Source: IDS-8 sp040902105 (GTDB lineage: Bacteria > Pseudomonadota > Gammaproteobacteria > Steroidobacterales > Woeseiaceae). From it: a DNA stretch of 64,000 nt. Of this stretch, positions 37,970 to 46,795 are shown in pieces (position 1 is the stretch's first letter; every line of letters starts with the position of its first letter). A program made the position numbers and the translations under genes. The DNA is taken from contig JBBDXW010000056.1 in assembly GCA_040902105.1 (NCBI GenBank), forward strand, positions 1-64,000, read 5' to 3'. Under the pieces are notes generated by a model. That model did not search any database. It saw only the letters and a list, made by a program, of their open reading frames with translations, and was not told the origin of the DNA.

Positions 37970-40794
37970 TGCCTGTGCCGTTCGCGATCCGCCGGCGCGC
38001 AGGCAGGCACAAGCGTGCACGCTGCAGATCGCTTGTGGCGATCGCGATCTTGACGTCGGCACTCGCCCTGCACACGGGAACGGCACGTGCCGACCTGCTC
38101 GATGACGTATTGAGCATCCTGAGCACTGCCGGCGTCGTCGATCCCGCGGTCGTCGAGGCGAAGCCGATGATCCAGTGCCTGGTCGACGGCAAATCGGTCG
38201 AAGTCTGTGCCGAGTTCGCCGCGGGGCAGGCACAGGGGTTCGTGCCGAACGATCCCAAGATCCAGAAGGTCGTCGACGTCTTCTACGCCGTCAAGGCCAA
38301 TGACTGGCTCGAGGTATTCCTGCTTGCCGGCGAACAGGTCGTCTGCAGCCTGGTGCCGGGCGGCGCGGTAAAAGACCTGTTCTGCGGAGAAATTTTCGAC
38401 GTTGCGGAGCCGGTCATTACCTCCGCCTACGAAGCGGTCATGGATGGCAACGTGCTGAAGCTGGTGTCCGCCATCGGCGTGGAGTATGCCTGCGCTCTCC
38501 TGCCGAGCGCCCCGCTCGCGAGCGAGCTGTGCGGCGTTCTCGGCGAGATCGTGGCAGGGATCGCGAAGGGCGTCGAGGCCGCCGTTGGCGCGCTGGGCAG
38601 TCTTGTGGAGGACATCGCCGGACAGACCCAGCACATGTCGGTCGAGCAGTACTACGTCAAGTACTGGCGGCCATGGCTCGAATACGCCGTGGTCAAGCAG
38701 CTTCACTTCGGTGAGCCGGCCTACCTCTACGCGGGCAAGTATGCCTCGAGCAGTACTTCATGCGCGGAGTATTTCGATTCACACAAAATGAGCGCATCAA
38801 ACGCAGACAAGGTCTGCGGCATTATGAAGACCCATTTCCTCGAGGAAGTCGCCGAGGCGGCCAAGGTCTTCCAGGCATTTCCCTCCACCTTTTTCGCAGG
38901 CTGGGCCGCGCCGCGAATTCCCGGCTGGGCGGCGGCGTATTATCACAAGCTTGACGAGTTCTCGAACACCGTCGCGGGCACGCAATGGAACGGGCAACCG
39001 CTGGCGAAGAGCCTTCTGTATTCCGACGCGCCATTCAAGAATTTCTGGTCGCAGTGTGACAAACAAAAACCCTTGATCCTGCCGGGAATACCAGGGCCGA
39101 ACCAAGGAGTGCACAACGCAGACAAGGTGATGATGGGCACGGCTATCAGCTGGGCCTGCACTCGTGCGGGGCAGCTCCTGGCTGACGCGCTCCAGCAGCA
39201 GAAAGCCAAGATCGACGGCCTGGGTGGCCAACTGACGGCGCTCGGCTGCGCGAAGTCGACGCCGCTCCCGGCGGTCCGGTACTCCTGCCCGAGTTACGAT
39301 TCCTTCCGCAAGTGCAGTGCAATTTACCCCAGTGAAAGCGCCTCCGTCAGCGACAACCTGTGCTGGATTCAGCGGCATACGGCAGACCCGCTCCTTGCCA
39401 AGGAGATCGTAGCCGAACTGGGCTCCAAACGTTGCGGGGCGATGCCGCAATCCGTGAACGTGCAGTGCTCGCGTCCCTGGAAGAAAACCCTATGCGAAAG
39501 CCTGGTCGCCGCATTGAGCGAGGGACCGCCCGGCAAGTCCGCCGTCACGTGCTTCGGGAGGGTGGATTCGTCCTTCGTCGCTGCCAGCCAGCAGGCGCAG
39601 TCGATTATCAAGAGCATGAATACAAAACCGGGCGGGATGGGAGCCGTCGATCCGGCGACAGGTACGACACAGGGCCAGGTGCTCATCACCCAGGCCTATT
39701 GCGCAACGGCACCGAAAGGCGCCTGGGACCCTCTGCGGATCGCCTGCAAGGATGAGTCCGCCAAAAAGGAACTCGACGCAAAGTTGCCGACTTGCCTGCC
39801 CGACTCAAACAAGGACGGCGCCGATGCGCCCTGCTACGACGGCCCCACGACGCTCGCCAGCGATGCAAACCCGTCTTCGGTTGCCAAGCCGGCCGTGCCG
39901 TTCCCCCACGGCGGCAGTCCGCGGATCGTCGACGTCGAGTTCGATTTCTTCGAGCGCGCAGGACCGACATGGACGCCGGTGGACACACCTTCGGTCGGTG
40001 CAATGGTGGCCATTCGCTGCATTTACGAGTACGCGCACACGCGAACCCCGGTCCCGGCACCGGAGTGGTCGGTTGGATTCATGGAGGGCGCGCAGAACGT
40101 CCTCGCCAAGGCAGTCGGTCCCGGGCCCGTCGACCGCGCGGGCCGCGTAACACGAACCTGGTACGGCACGCTCCTGACGCCGGGGCCAGTAGAGCTCGGC
40201 TGCGTCGCCGACGTCGACGGCGAGCTTGCCGGCGCTGGTGAAAGCGCCAATCGCGTCCTGAAGGCGCTGGATGTGCCCGGTCCCGTGCGTGCGCGATCGA
40301 CGCCAGCCGCCGATCGCGGACCTCGTATCGCTCAGGTCACACCGCGGCAGGCAGCGCTGGCGCGCGGCGGGCCTCCGGCCCTTGATTTGCAGTTCACAGA
40401 CTTGGCCGGCATCAAGCGCACGACGGATGCCGCCGGGATGAGGCGCGCGCAGCCTTTGCAGTCCGCGACAGTCGGCCAATCACTCGCAATCGACTGCAGC
40501 TATATCGTGAGTATGGACGCGCCGAACGGCGAGCCGGTGACCCTCGAGCCCTGGCAGGTGTCGATCGAACGTGACGGCCGCGCCTTGAAGAGTGTCGAAG
40601 GTGCCACCGAGGTTGTGAGCAGCGGCGGCGTCTCGATGCCCGGCCGACTGGTCGAGCGCTGGACTCCGTCCGAGCCGGGCGACTACCGTTTCCACTGCCG
40701 GCTCGACACGGGCGGCGCGATCGTCGAGACCGACGAGGCGAACAACGAGATGGAACTGACGATCGCGGTGTCGGGCTCGACACGGGCGCGTTGA
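37969..40794 (+). CDS. Large Cys-rich exported protein with two CARDB-like domains
   Basis: The 941-residue product has a long basic N-region and a signal segment ending in LHTGTARA. Residues about 40-640 are a Cys-rich helical part with a hydrophobic stretch (GEIVAGIAKGVEAAVGALG, near 190-210). Two tandem Ig-like CARDB-type domains follow, at about 648-765 (PRIVDVEFDF...) and 802-935 (PALDLQFTDL..., ending NNEMELTIAVSG). I chose ATG 37969, overlapping the previous stop. The N-terminal part has no recognised homology; a surface or secreted adhesin-like role is only a guess. Confidence 0.65.
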   Translation: MPVPFAIRRRAGRHKRARCRSLVAIAILTSALALHTGTARADLLDDVLSILSTAGVVDPAVVEAKPMIQCLVDGKSVEVCAEFAAGQAQGFVPNDPKIQKVVDVFYAVKANDWLEVFLLAGEQVVCSLVPGGAVKDLFCGEIFDVAEPVITSAYEAVMDGNVLKLVSAIGVEYACALLPSAPLASELCGVLGEIVAGIAKGVEAAVGALGSLVEDIAGQTQHMSVEQYYVKYWRPWLEYAVVKQLHFGEPAYLYAGKYASSSTSCAEYFDSHKMSASNADKVCGIMKTHFLEEVAEAAKVFQAFPSTFFAGWAAPRIPGWAAAYYHKLDEFSNTVAGTQWNGQPLAKSLLYSDAPFKNFWSQCDKQKPLILPGIPGPNQGVHNADKVMMGTAISWACTRAGQLLADALQQQKAKIDGLGGQLTALGCAKSTPLPAVRYSCPSYDSFRKCSAIYPSESASVSDNLCWIQRHTADPLLAKEIVAELGSKRCGAMPQSVNVQCSRPWKKTLCESLVAALSEGPPGKSAVTCFGRVDSSFVAASQQAQSIIKSMNTKPGGMGAVDPATGTTQGQVLITQAYCATAPKGAWDPLRIACKDESAKKELDAKLPTCLPDSNKDGADAPCYDGPTTLASDANPSSVAKPAVPFPHGGSPRIVDVEFDFFERAGPTWTPVDTPSVGAMVAIRCIYEYAHTRTPVPAPEWSVGFMEGAQNVLAKAVGPGPVDRAGRVTRTWYGTLLTPGPVELGCVADVDGELAGAGESANRVLKALDVPGPVRARSTPAADRGPRIAQVTPRQAALARGGPPALDLQFTDLAGIKRTTDAAGMRRAQPLQSATVGQSLAIDCSYIVSMDAPNGEPVTLEPWQVSIERDGRALKSVEGATEVVSSGGVSMPGRLVERWTPSEPGDYRFHCRLDTGGAIVETDEANNEMELTIAVSGSTRAR

Positions 40795-40820
40795 CCGTCT
40801 CGCAATGCGGACGCAGCAAA

Positions 40821-41381
40821 TCAGTGCGTCACTTCCAGTTGCTTGTACAGGAAAGCACGGGCGAGCCGCCAGTCGCGTTTGACCGTGCGTTCGGAAACCT
40901 CGAGCAGGCGCGCCGTGTCCTCGACCGACAGCCCGGCAAAGAAACGCAGCTCGATCACCTGCCCGAGACGCGCATCCATCCTTTCGAGCTGTGCGAGCGC
41001 CGCATCGAGCGCGAACAACTGGTCGGCCTGCTCATCGATCGCAACGTTCTTCTCATCGAGGTCCACGCGATCGAGACGTCCCTCGCGCTTTTGCGCCAGA
41101 TGCCGCCGCGCCCGATCCACGATGATCTGGCGCATGGCGCGCGCCGCGACGCAGAAGAAATGGCGGCGGTGCTCCCAGTCGGGCCGCTCGCACGCGGCAA
41201 GCTTGAGATAGGCCTCATGCACGAGCGCAGTCGTGTTCAACGTGCGCGCGTGTCCAGCGCGATTGAGGTGACGGTGCGCCTGCCCCCTGAGCTCGTCGTA
41301 TACGAGCGCGAACAGTTGATCGAGCGAAGCCCGATCGCCGTCGCGAACGGCCGCAAGCAAGTGCGTGATCGGCGCCGTCAT
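40821..41381 (-). CDS. ECF sigma factor
   Basis: The 186-residue sigma factor has region 2 (about 20-90; FALVYDELRGQAHRHL, then ALVHEAYLKL) and region 4 (about 128-180; LGQVIELRFFAGLSVEDTARLLEVSERTVKRDW). It belongs to the ECF type that is paired with TPR protein kinases rather than anti-sigma factors. It starts at TAATG with the kinase stop, so the two are coupled. Phosphorylation-based control is inferred. Confidence 0.87.
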   Translation of the reverse strand: MTAPITHLLAAVRDGDRASLDQLFALVYDELRGQAHRHLNRAGHARTLNTTALVHEAYLKLAACERPDWEHRRHFFCVAARAMRQIIVDRARRHLAQKREGRLDRVDLDEKNVAIDEQADQLFALDAALAQLERMDARLGQVIELRFFAGLSVEDTARLLEVSERTVKRDWRLARAFLYKQLEVTH

Positions 41382-44230
41382 TACTCGCTTGCCGCCGCCG
41401 CTTGGGCCAACCGTCGTTGCAAGCCGTCGAACTCCTCCGACGCCTGCTGTGCCATGTAATGCCCGGGTCCGCGCAATGCGGCGAACACAGTGTGCGAAGA
41501 CTGCAGGTGCGGCAGCGCTTCGGCGTCGCGCGACAGGCGCGCCAGCGCCATGCCGAGCCAGAGCTGGCTTTCGGCGACGCGCACGTCGTCGCCTTCGATC
41601 CTCGCGCGGATATCCTCGAAGGCGGATTCGAGCAGCGGAAGGGATTCGGTGGCGCGCCCCGCAAGCACCAGCGTAGCGCCGAGTCCCACGCGCGTTTCGG
41701 CCAGGCGCGGGTGATCTTCCGGCAGCCGCGCCGCAAAGATCGCGAGCGCTTGCCGGAACTCCTGCTCCGCGGCAGGCAGCCGGTCCGTCAAGCGGTGCAG
41801 GATTGCAAGGTGCAGCAGCGAGACGGCGACGTCGGTGTGCTCCTCGCCGAGCAACTGCCGTCGCAGGACCAGCGTATCCTCGAGAATCCTCCCGGCCTCG
41901 TCGTATTGCCGCAACTCACGCAGAATGGCGCCGAGATTGCTCATGCCGGTCGCCACGAGCGGGTGCTGCTCGCCGAAGGCCTCGCGGTAGATGCCGAGCG
42001 CCTCGCGCTGACGAGCCACCGCGCCCGTGAGATCGCCCGCCTGGTAGTCAAGGCCAGCAAGATTGGTGAGCGTATCGGCAACTCGTGCATGCTTTGCGCC
42101 CAGGACGCGCCGCCGCAGCTCGAGCGCGCGTTCGTACAGTTCGGCCGCCTCGGCTCTGCGGTTCTGCCGCTGCAGTATCAGCGCAATCTGGTCCAGTGAT
42201 CGCGCCACATCCGGGTGGTCTTCTCCCAGTACCTGCGTACGGATTGCCAATGCTTCGCGCTGATAAGGCTCGGCTTCCTGCGGGCGCCCCTCGCGCACCT
42301 TCAGGACTGCAATGACTTCGAGGGTGTTTGCCACTGACGGGTGCTGCGATCCCAGGACTTCACGCTCCCTGCGAAGTGCTTCCGCCAGCAGGCGGTCCGC
42401 TTCACCGTAGTTCTGCAGGTCCATCTCGAGGGTACCCAGGGATTGGAGGGTGCCGGCCACCTCCCGGGAGTTCGCACCGTGCAGCTCTGTGTTCAGTTCG
42501 AGCAATTCCCGGCGCAGGTCAAGGGATTCCTCGTAGCGGCCCTGGTTAAAACGCAGATGCGCGAGCGCGTCGATGCTGTAGCTCAAGACGAGCGGGTCAT
42601 CGAGACGCCTGCTCGCGGCGAGCGCGCGGTCGACTACCGCTTGTGCGTCGTCGTACCGGCTCATATCCGTGAGCACGTAGCCGAGCGAGTTCTGCACTTT
42701 GGTGGTGCGGACGTCGTTTACACCAAACGCCGCCAATGCTTCGCTCTCCGCCTGCACGAGCAGCGCCTCCGCCCGATCGAACACGCCGAGGCTGTGATAA
42801 AGATCACCGAGCGTCAGCAGCAGGTCCACGCGCACGTCCGGGTCCGTGCGCAGCCCGCCTATGCGCGCTGCGCCGGTGTCGAGCAGTTCGCGTGCAGTTA
42901 CGACGCGGCCGCGCACCTGTTCGGGATCCACGGAGGAAAAAAGGTCCTTCAGGAACGCCGACATTTCGGTGGCGCGCGAGGCTTCACGCTGCGCTTGTTG
43001 TGCCTGCCAGAGCGTGCCGGCGACGCCGAGAGCGAGCAGTGCGAGCGCTACTGCTGTGGCCGCTGCCCCGGCTCGATGACGCCGCAGGTATTTGCCGAGC
43101 CGGTACCGTGCCGTGTCCGGACGGGCCAGAACCGGGCGATGCTCGAGGTGCCGGCGGACGTCCGCCGCCATCGCGTCGACGGTGGCATAGCGACGCTGCG
43201 GCTCCCGGGCGAGCGCGCAGTGCACGATCGTCTCGAGGTCGCCGCGGATCTGCCGGTGCAGCACAACCGGCAGGTCGTCACGTTCACCGAGCGGCAGGAT
43301 TTCCGAGTCGAGCACGCGCAGCACGTCGGTCAGCGCATGCGAGTCGAGTTCGCGGATTCGTTTGCCCGACAGCAGCTCGTAGAGCACCGCACCCAGCCCA
43401 TAGACGTCGGTGGCAGTGGTGGCAGGTTCGCCCCGCACCTGCTCCGGTGCCGCGTATTCGGGCGTGAGCAACAGCATGCCGGTGCGTGTCAGTCCTGCTT
43501 CCTCGGTTGCGTCATCGAGCAGCCTCGCGACGCCGAAGTCGAGCAAGCGGATGCGCCCGTCCGCCGTGACCAGGATGTTCGCGGGCTTCAGGTCACGATG
43601 GACCACGAGTTGCCGATGCGCGTACTGCACGGCGTCGCAGACGTCGAGGAACAGGCGCAGGCGTTGCGGCAATTCGAGCGCCTGGCGCACTGCCCAGTCG
43701 GTCACGGGCTCGCCCTCGACCAGCTCCATCACGAAATACGGCTGGCCCTCGCTGGTAAAACCGCCGTCGAGAAGGCGAGCAATTCCGGGATGTTGAAGGC
43801 GGGCGAGTATCTGCCGCTCGCGCAGGAAGCGCTTTTCGAGCGCGCCCGACACGAGGCCGCCACGCACGATCTTGAGTGCCGCGTGCTGCTCGTAAGCCCG
43901 GTCCGCGCGTTCGGCCAGGAAGACAACGCCCATACCGCCATGGCCGAGCTCACGAATGAGACGCCAGGATCCGACCAGCGTCCCCGGCTGGAATGCGCCC
44001 GGGGGCGGGTCGTCGGGCATCGCGGCCACGACCGCATCGAGCGGCGCATCGAGAATGCCGCCGGCCGAGGCATCGGCTCGAAGCAACTCTACGACCTTGA
44101 GCCGCAGCTCGTCGTCTTTGCATTCGTGGTCGAGGAAGGAGGCAAGCTCGCCGTCACGGAGCTCGACGGCCCGCTCAAACAGCGATTTCGCGCGAGACCA
44201 GATAGCGGCCGACCTGTCGTTAGCGTCCAT
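41381..44230 (-). CDS. Serine/threonine protein kinase with TPR domain
   Basis: The 949-residue protein has a complete kinase domain: glycine loop ELGHGGMGVVFLAE, K120 in ALKIV, catalytic HRDLKPANIL (about 211-220) and DFG (about 231). One transmembrane helix lies near 388-408 (ATAVALALLALGVAGTLW), then TPR repeats run to the end. The kinase is cytosolic and the repeats are predicted periplasmic, so the TPR part may sense an outside signal and the kinase pass it to the co-encoded ECF sigma factor. The ATG at 44230 is likeliest. Confidence 0.85.
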   Translation of the reverse strand: MDANDRSAAIWSRAKSLFERAVELRDGELASFLDHECKDDELRLKVVELLRADASAGGILDAPLDAVVAAMPDDPPPGAFQPGTLVGSWRLIRELGHGGMGVVFLAERADRAYEQHAALKIVRGGLVSGALEKRFLRERQILARLQHPGIARLLDGGFTSEGQPYFVMELVEGEPVTDWAVRQALELPQRLRLFLDVCDAVQYAHRQLVVHRDLKPANILVTADGRIRLLDFGVARLLDDATEEAGLTRTGMLLLTPEYAAPEQVRGEPATTATDVYGLGAVLYELLSGKRIRELDSHALTDVLRVLDSEILPLGERDDLPVVLHRQIRGDLETIVHCALAREPQRRYATVDAMAADVRRHLEHRPVLARPDTARYRLGKYLRRHRAGAAATAVALALLALGVAGTLWQAQQAQREASRATEMSAFLKDLFSSVDPEQVRGRVVTARELLDTGAARIGGLRTDPDVRVDLLLTLGDLYHSLGVFDRAEALLVQAESEALAAFGVNDVRTTKVQNSLGYVLTDMSRYDDAQAVVDRALAASRRLDDPLVLSYSIDALAHLRFNQGRYEESLDLRRELLELNTELHGANSREVAGTLQSLGTLEMDLQNYGEADRLLAEALRREREVLGSQHPSVANTLEVIAVLKVREGRPQEAEPYQREALAIRTQVLGEDHPDVARSLDQIALILQRQNRRAEAAELYERALELRRRVLGAKHARVADTLTNLAGLDYQAGDLTGAVARQREALGIYREAFGEQHPLVATGMSNLGAILRELRQYDEAGRILEDTLVLRRQLLGEEHTDVAVSLLHLAILHRLTDRLPAAEQEFRQALAIFAARLPEDHPRLAETRVGLGATLVLAGRATESLPLLESAFEDIRARIEGDDVRVAESQLWLGMALARLSRDAEALPHLQSSHTVFAALRGPGHYMAQQASEEFDGLQRRLAQAAAASE

Positions 44231-44451
44231 GTACGAAGCGCAGCTCCCGCTTGAAATCATGGATTAACATTCGACGGCTTCTTCTATGTTATTAATCATG
44301 CGATTGTCCGCCGTTCCTCGCTCAATGCAAGAGGTGTGATCCGGTGAGGAACGCCGGTCGTCCGTGAGGCCCCTTGAGCCGCCGTCGTTTCATGCGGCTT
44401 CGCTATTGCGTTAAGATGCCTCATGCCCGCCACGCAAAAGGAAACCGATTG

Positions 44452-45003
44452 ATGCGTAACGCTATCCGGAGTTTTTATCTGGCCGTCACCGCGGCTGTCG
44501 TACTGCTGCCGGTGAACGCCCTCGCGGCTACTGCCGCAGAACTCGACGCCTCCGTGGAGGAGACGAAACAACTGTTCGCGGAGCAGGTCGACGGCGCCCA
44601 GGAGTTCCTCGATCAGGCGGCGGGCTACCTGGTCTTCCCGCGCGTCATCAAGGTCGGCATTGGCGTCGGCGGAGAAACCGGCGAGGGCGCGTTGGTCGTA
44701 GGCGGGCAGACGGTCGGCTACTATCGCACGGCAAGCGGTTCCATCGGATTTCAGCTCGGCGCGCAGGCGAAGTCGATCGTGATCGCATTCATGACGAAAG
44801 AGTCGCTGGACAAGTTCCAGAACAGCGCAGGATGGAAAGTCGGCGTCGACGGCTCCGTTGCCTTGATCGATATCGGCGCCGGTAAGGCGATCGACACGAC
44901 CAGCATCAACGACCCCGTGGTCGGATTCGTCTTTGGCGCAAAGGGATTGATGTACAACCTGACGCTCGAAGGATCGAAGATTACCAGGATTGACAAGAGC
45001 TGA
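44452..45003 (+). CDS. SYLF/YSC84-domain exported protein
   Basis: The 183-residue product has a signal peptide (RNAIRSFYLAVTAAVVLLPVNALA) and a SYLF domain: AAGYLVFPRVIKVGIGVGGETGEG, IGFQLGAQAKSIVIAFMT and the late VGFVFGAKGLMYNLTLEGSK. SYLF domains bind phosphoinositides in eukaryotes; bacterial ones are envelope proteins of unclear role. The start ATG 44452 follows GGAAACC. Confidence 0.82.
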   Translation: MRNAIRSFYLAVTAAVVLLPVNALAATAAELDASVEETKQLFAEQVDGAQEFLDQAAGYLVFPRVIKVGIGVGGETGEGALVVGGQTVGYYRTASGSIGFQLGAQAKSIVIAFMTKESLDKFQNSAGWKVGVDGSVALIDIGAGKAIDTTSINDPVVGFVFGAKGLMYNLTLEGSKITRIDKS

Positions 45004-45046
45004 TGATGAAAGCGGCGGCGTATGCGCTTCGTTTTCCAACGGGACA

Positions 45047-45586
45047 GTGAGCAAGAAGAACGCGAACGAAGTGCCGCCTGACTTGCGTGACCGCAGCGAG
45101 AACGAAGCGCGCAAGAAAAAGAAGGAGAAGCGCCCGTTTATGCATGGCACGCGCGAGCATGTGACGGCCATGTACGGGTTGGGGCGCACGCTGGTCGAGG
45201 AACCTCGGTCGTTTCCTGGCTGCTTGAAGGCGCACCTGCTGAAATGGGCACGCGCCGCGTGGAATGCCCGGGGCGGCGGCTTCTATGCCTGCGGCTTTGT
45301 CGTGACCTTCGTCTTTCTGGAAATCAAGCTGCTTGTCACGGAGCTGTTTACCAGCAGCGGCGCCGCCGGTTTCGTCTTTGCGCAGATATTGCAGCTCGTT
45401 CTCAGGTTCACCGTCGATTCACTGGTGAATACCTTGCTGGCGCTGATATGGCCTGCGCTTGTCCTGGGTCTGTCGGTGGAGTGGGGCGCGCTCGGACTCG
45501 TCGCCGGCTACTTTGCTTTCAGCCGCTTCCTCAAGGAACCTCTCAGGCGACTGCTGTTCGACGACGAAGGCAGCATCGAGCAATGA
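45047..45586 (+). CDS. Hypothetical membrane protein
   Basis: The predicted 179-residue protein has a highly charged N-terminus (RSENEARKKKKEKRPFMHGT) and three or so hydrophobic segments (FYACGFVVTFVFLEIKLLV; VNTLLALIWPALVLGL; LGLVAGYFAFSRFL). The start is uncertain: GTG 45047 follows GGGA, but an earlier in-frame start exists at 44990. It lies close behind the SYLF gene. The family is not recognised. Confidence 0.6.
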   Translation: MSKKNANEVPPDLRDRSENEARKKKKEKRPFMHGTREHVTAMYGLGRTLVEEPRSFPGCLKAHLLKWARAAWNARGGGFYACGFVVTFVFLEIKLLVTELFTSSGAAGFVFAQILQLVLRFTVDSLVNTLLALIWPALVLGLSVEWGALGLVAGYFAFSRFLKEPLRRLLFDDEGSIEQ

Positions 45587-45700
45587 GAACAATGTTTCAC
45601 TGTTCCGGGTCGAGTTCGACCTCACGACGCCGTTGCGGAGCCGCCACCGACCTGGTGATCGCCTGCAGCCACTTGCGAGTATGCGGCGGTAGAAGGTTCA

Positions 45701-46636
45701 TCATTTCACCTCCAGCAGATCCTCTCCCACAATCACCTCGCCGTTGTAGTGCTTTCGCACGCCTTCGATCCAAAGGTCGGTTTTGTCGAAAGCCGGCAGG
45801 CCGGTCGGTACGAAGTGGGTCAGCACGAGCTGTTTGACGCCGGCTTCTGCCGCCACTTGTCCAACCTCTTCGATCGGCGTGTGAGCTTCGACGATGTGTC
45901 GCTTGAGCGCCTCATTGCCCGGGTCGGTGGTATTTACGATTGCGTCGACGCCATGAATGTTCAGGACTTCATGAACCAGGACGTCTGCACCTTTCGCCAG
46001 CCTGATCAGGTTCTCGCTGCGTGACGTGTCGCCGGAAAAGACGATCGAGCGTCCTGGAGCATCGAAGCGGAAGGCATACGAGGGTTTGGCCGCACCGTGC
46101 GGCACTTCGGTGACGGTGACTTTGACGTTCTCGTCCTGGTAGATGAGGCCCTCGCCCTCGATGTCGTGGGCGCGAATAAGGCCGGCCAGCGATGGGCGGC
46201 CTTCATCCGTCATCCTGAGTTGGATATCCCGGTTCATATAGTCGAGGTAGGACAGTGTCATCTTCTCGAGCGGCGGTGGCCCATACGTGTCCACCGGCGT
46301 TTTCAACCCGCTCGCCCAGGCGCGCAGCAGCAAGGCCCCGTAATCGGCGCTGTGGTCCGAGTGATTGTGGGTTATGAAAACCGCTCGCAGCGCTCGTGCC
46401 GGCGCGCCCGCGAGGGCCATTTGCCGACTTACTCCGTTTCCGGCATCGATGATGTAGACACTGCCATTCACGATCAGCGCATTGGAGGGTTGTGCGCGGG
46501 CTTTCTTGATCGATGGACCGCCGGCTGTCCCCAGGAGTATGAGTCGTGTTGCGGGTTCGTCAGGTTGCTGCGCGCGCGGAGCGGACGCGCCGATTGCAAG
46601 AAGGATGACGGCTGCCGCCCGGAGAGTCCGTTTCAT
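45701..46636 (-). CDS. Exported metallo-beta-lactamase-fold hydrolase
   Basis: The 311-residue product has a signal peptide (MKRTLRAAAVILLAIGASAPRAQ) and the metal-binding signature THNHSDHSADYG (HxHxDH), then IVFSGDTSRSENL and VLTHFVPTG. This matches the RNase Z/arylsulfatase-like branch of the fold. Because it is exported, a periplasmic phosphodiesterase or lactonase role is likelier than tRNA processing. It is divergent from a DHA2 transporter gene. Confidence 0.8.
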   Translation of the reverse strand: MKRTLRAAAVILLAIGASAPRAQQPDEPATRLILLGTAGGPSIKKARAQPSNALIVNGSVYIIDAGNGVSRQMALAGAPARALRAVFITHNHSDHSADYGALLLRAWASGLKTPVDTYGPPPLEKMTLSYLDYMNRDIQLRMTDEGRPSLAGLIRAHDIEGEGLIYQDENVKVTVTEVPHGAAKPSYAFRFDAPGRSIVFSGDTSRSENLIRLAKGADVLVHEVLNIHGVDAIVNTTDPGNEALKRHIVEAHTPIEEVGQVAAEAGVKQLVLTHFVPTGLPAFDKTDLWIEGVRKHYNGEVIVGEDLLEVK

Positions 46637-46795
46637 TGAGTCCCGCATACCTTCAGTGGTTTGCATCATCCAACGCATGAACGTAGCCGAGCTTTGACGT
46701 ACCCGGCGATTTCTCGCAGCGATGATACTACGCCCGACTTGAATAACCGGCGCCGATGGTGCGCTAATGTGCGACGACGACCGGAGGCAGTGCTC

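Noticed and set aside
42341..44254. 637-codon open frame opposite the kinase-TPR gene
   Set aside because: Antisense shadow; the minus-strand frame has all kinase motifs.
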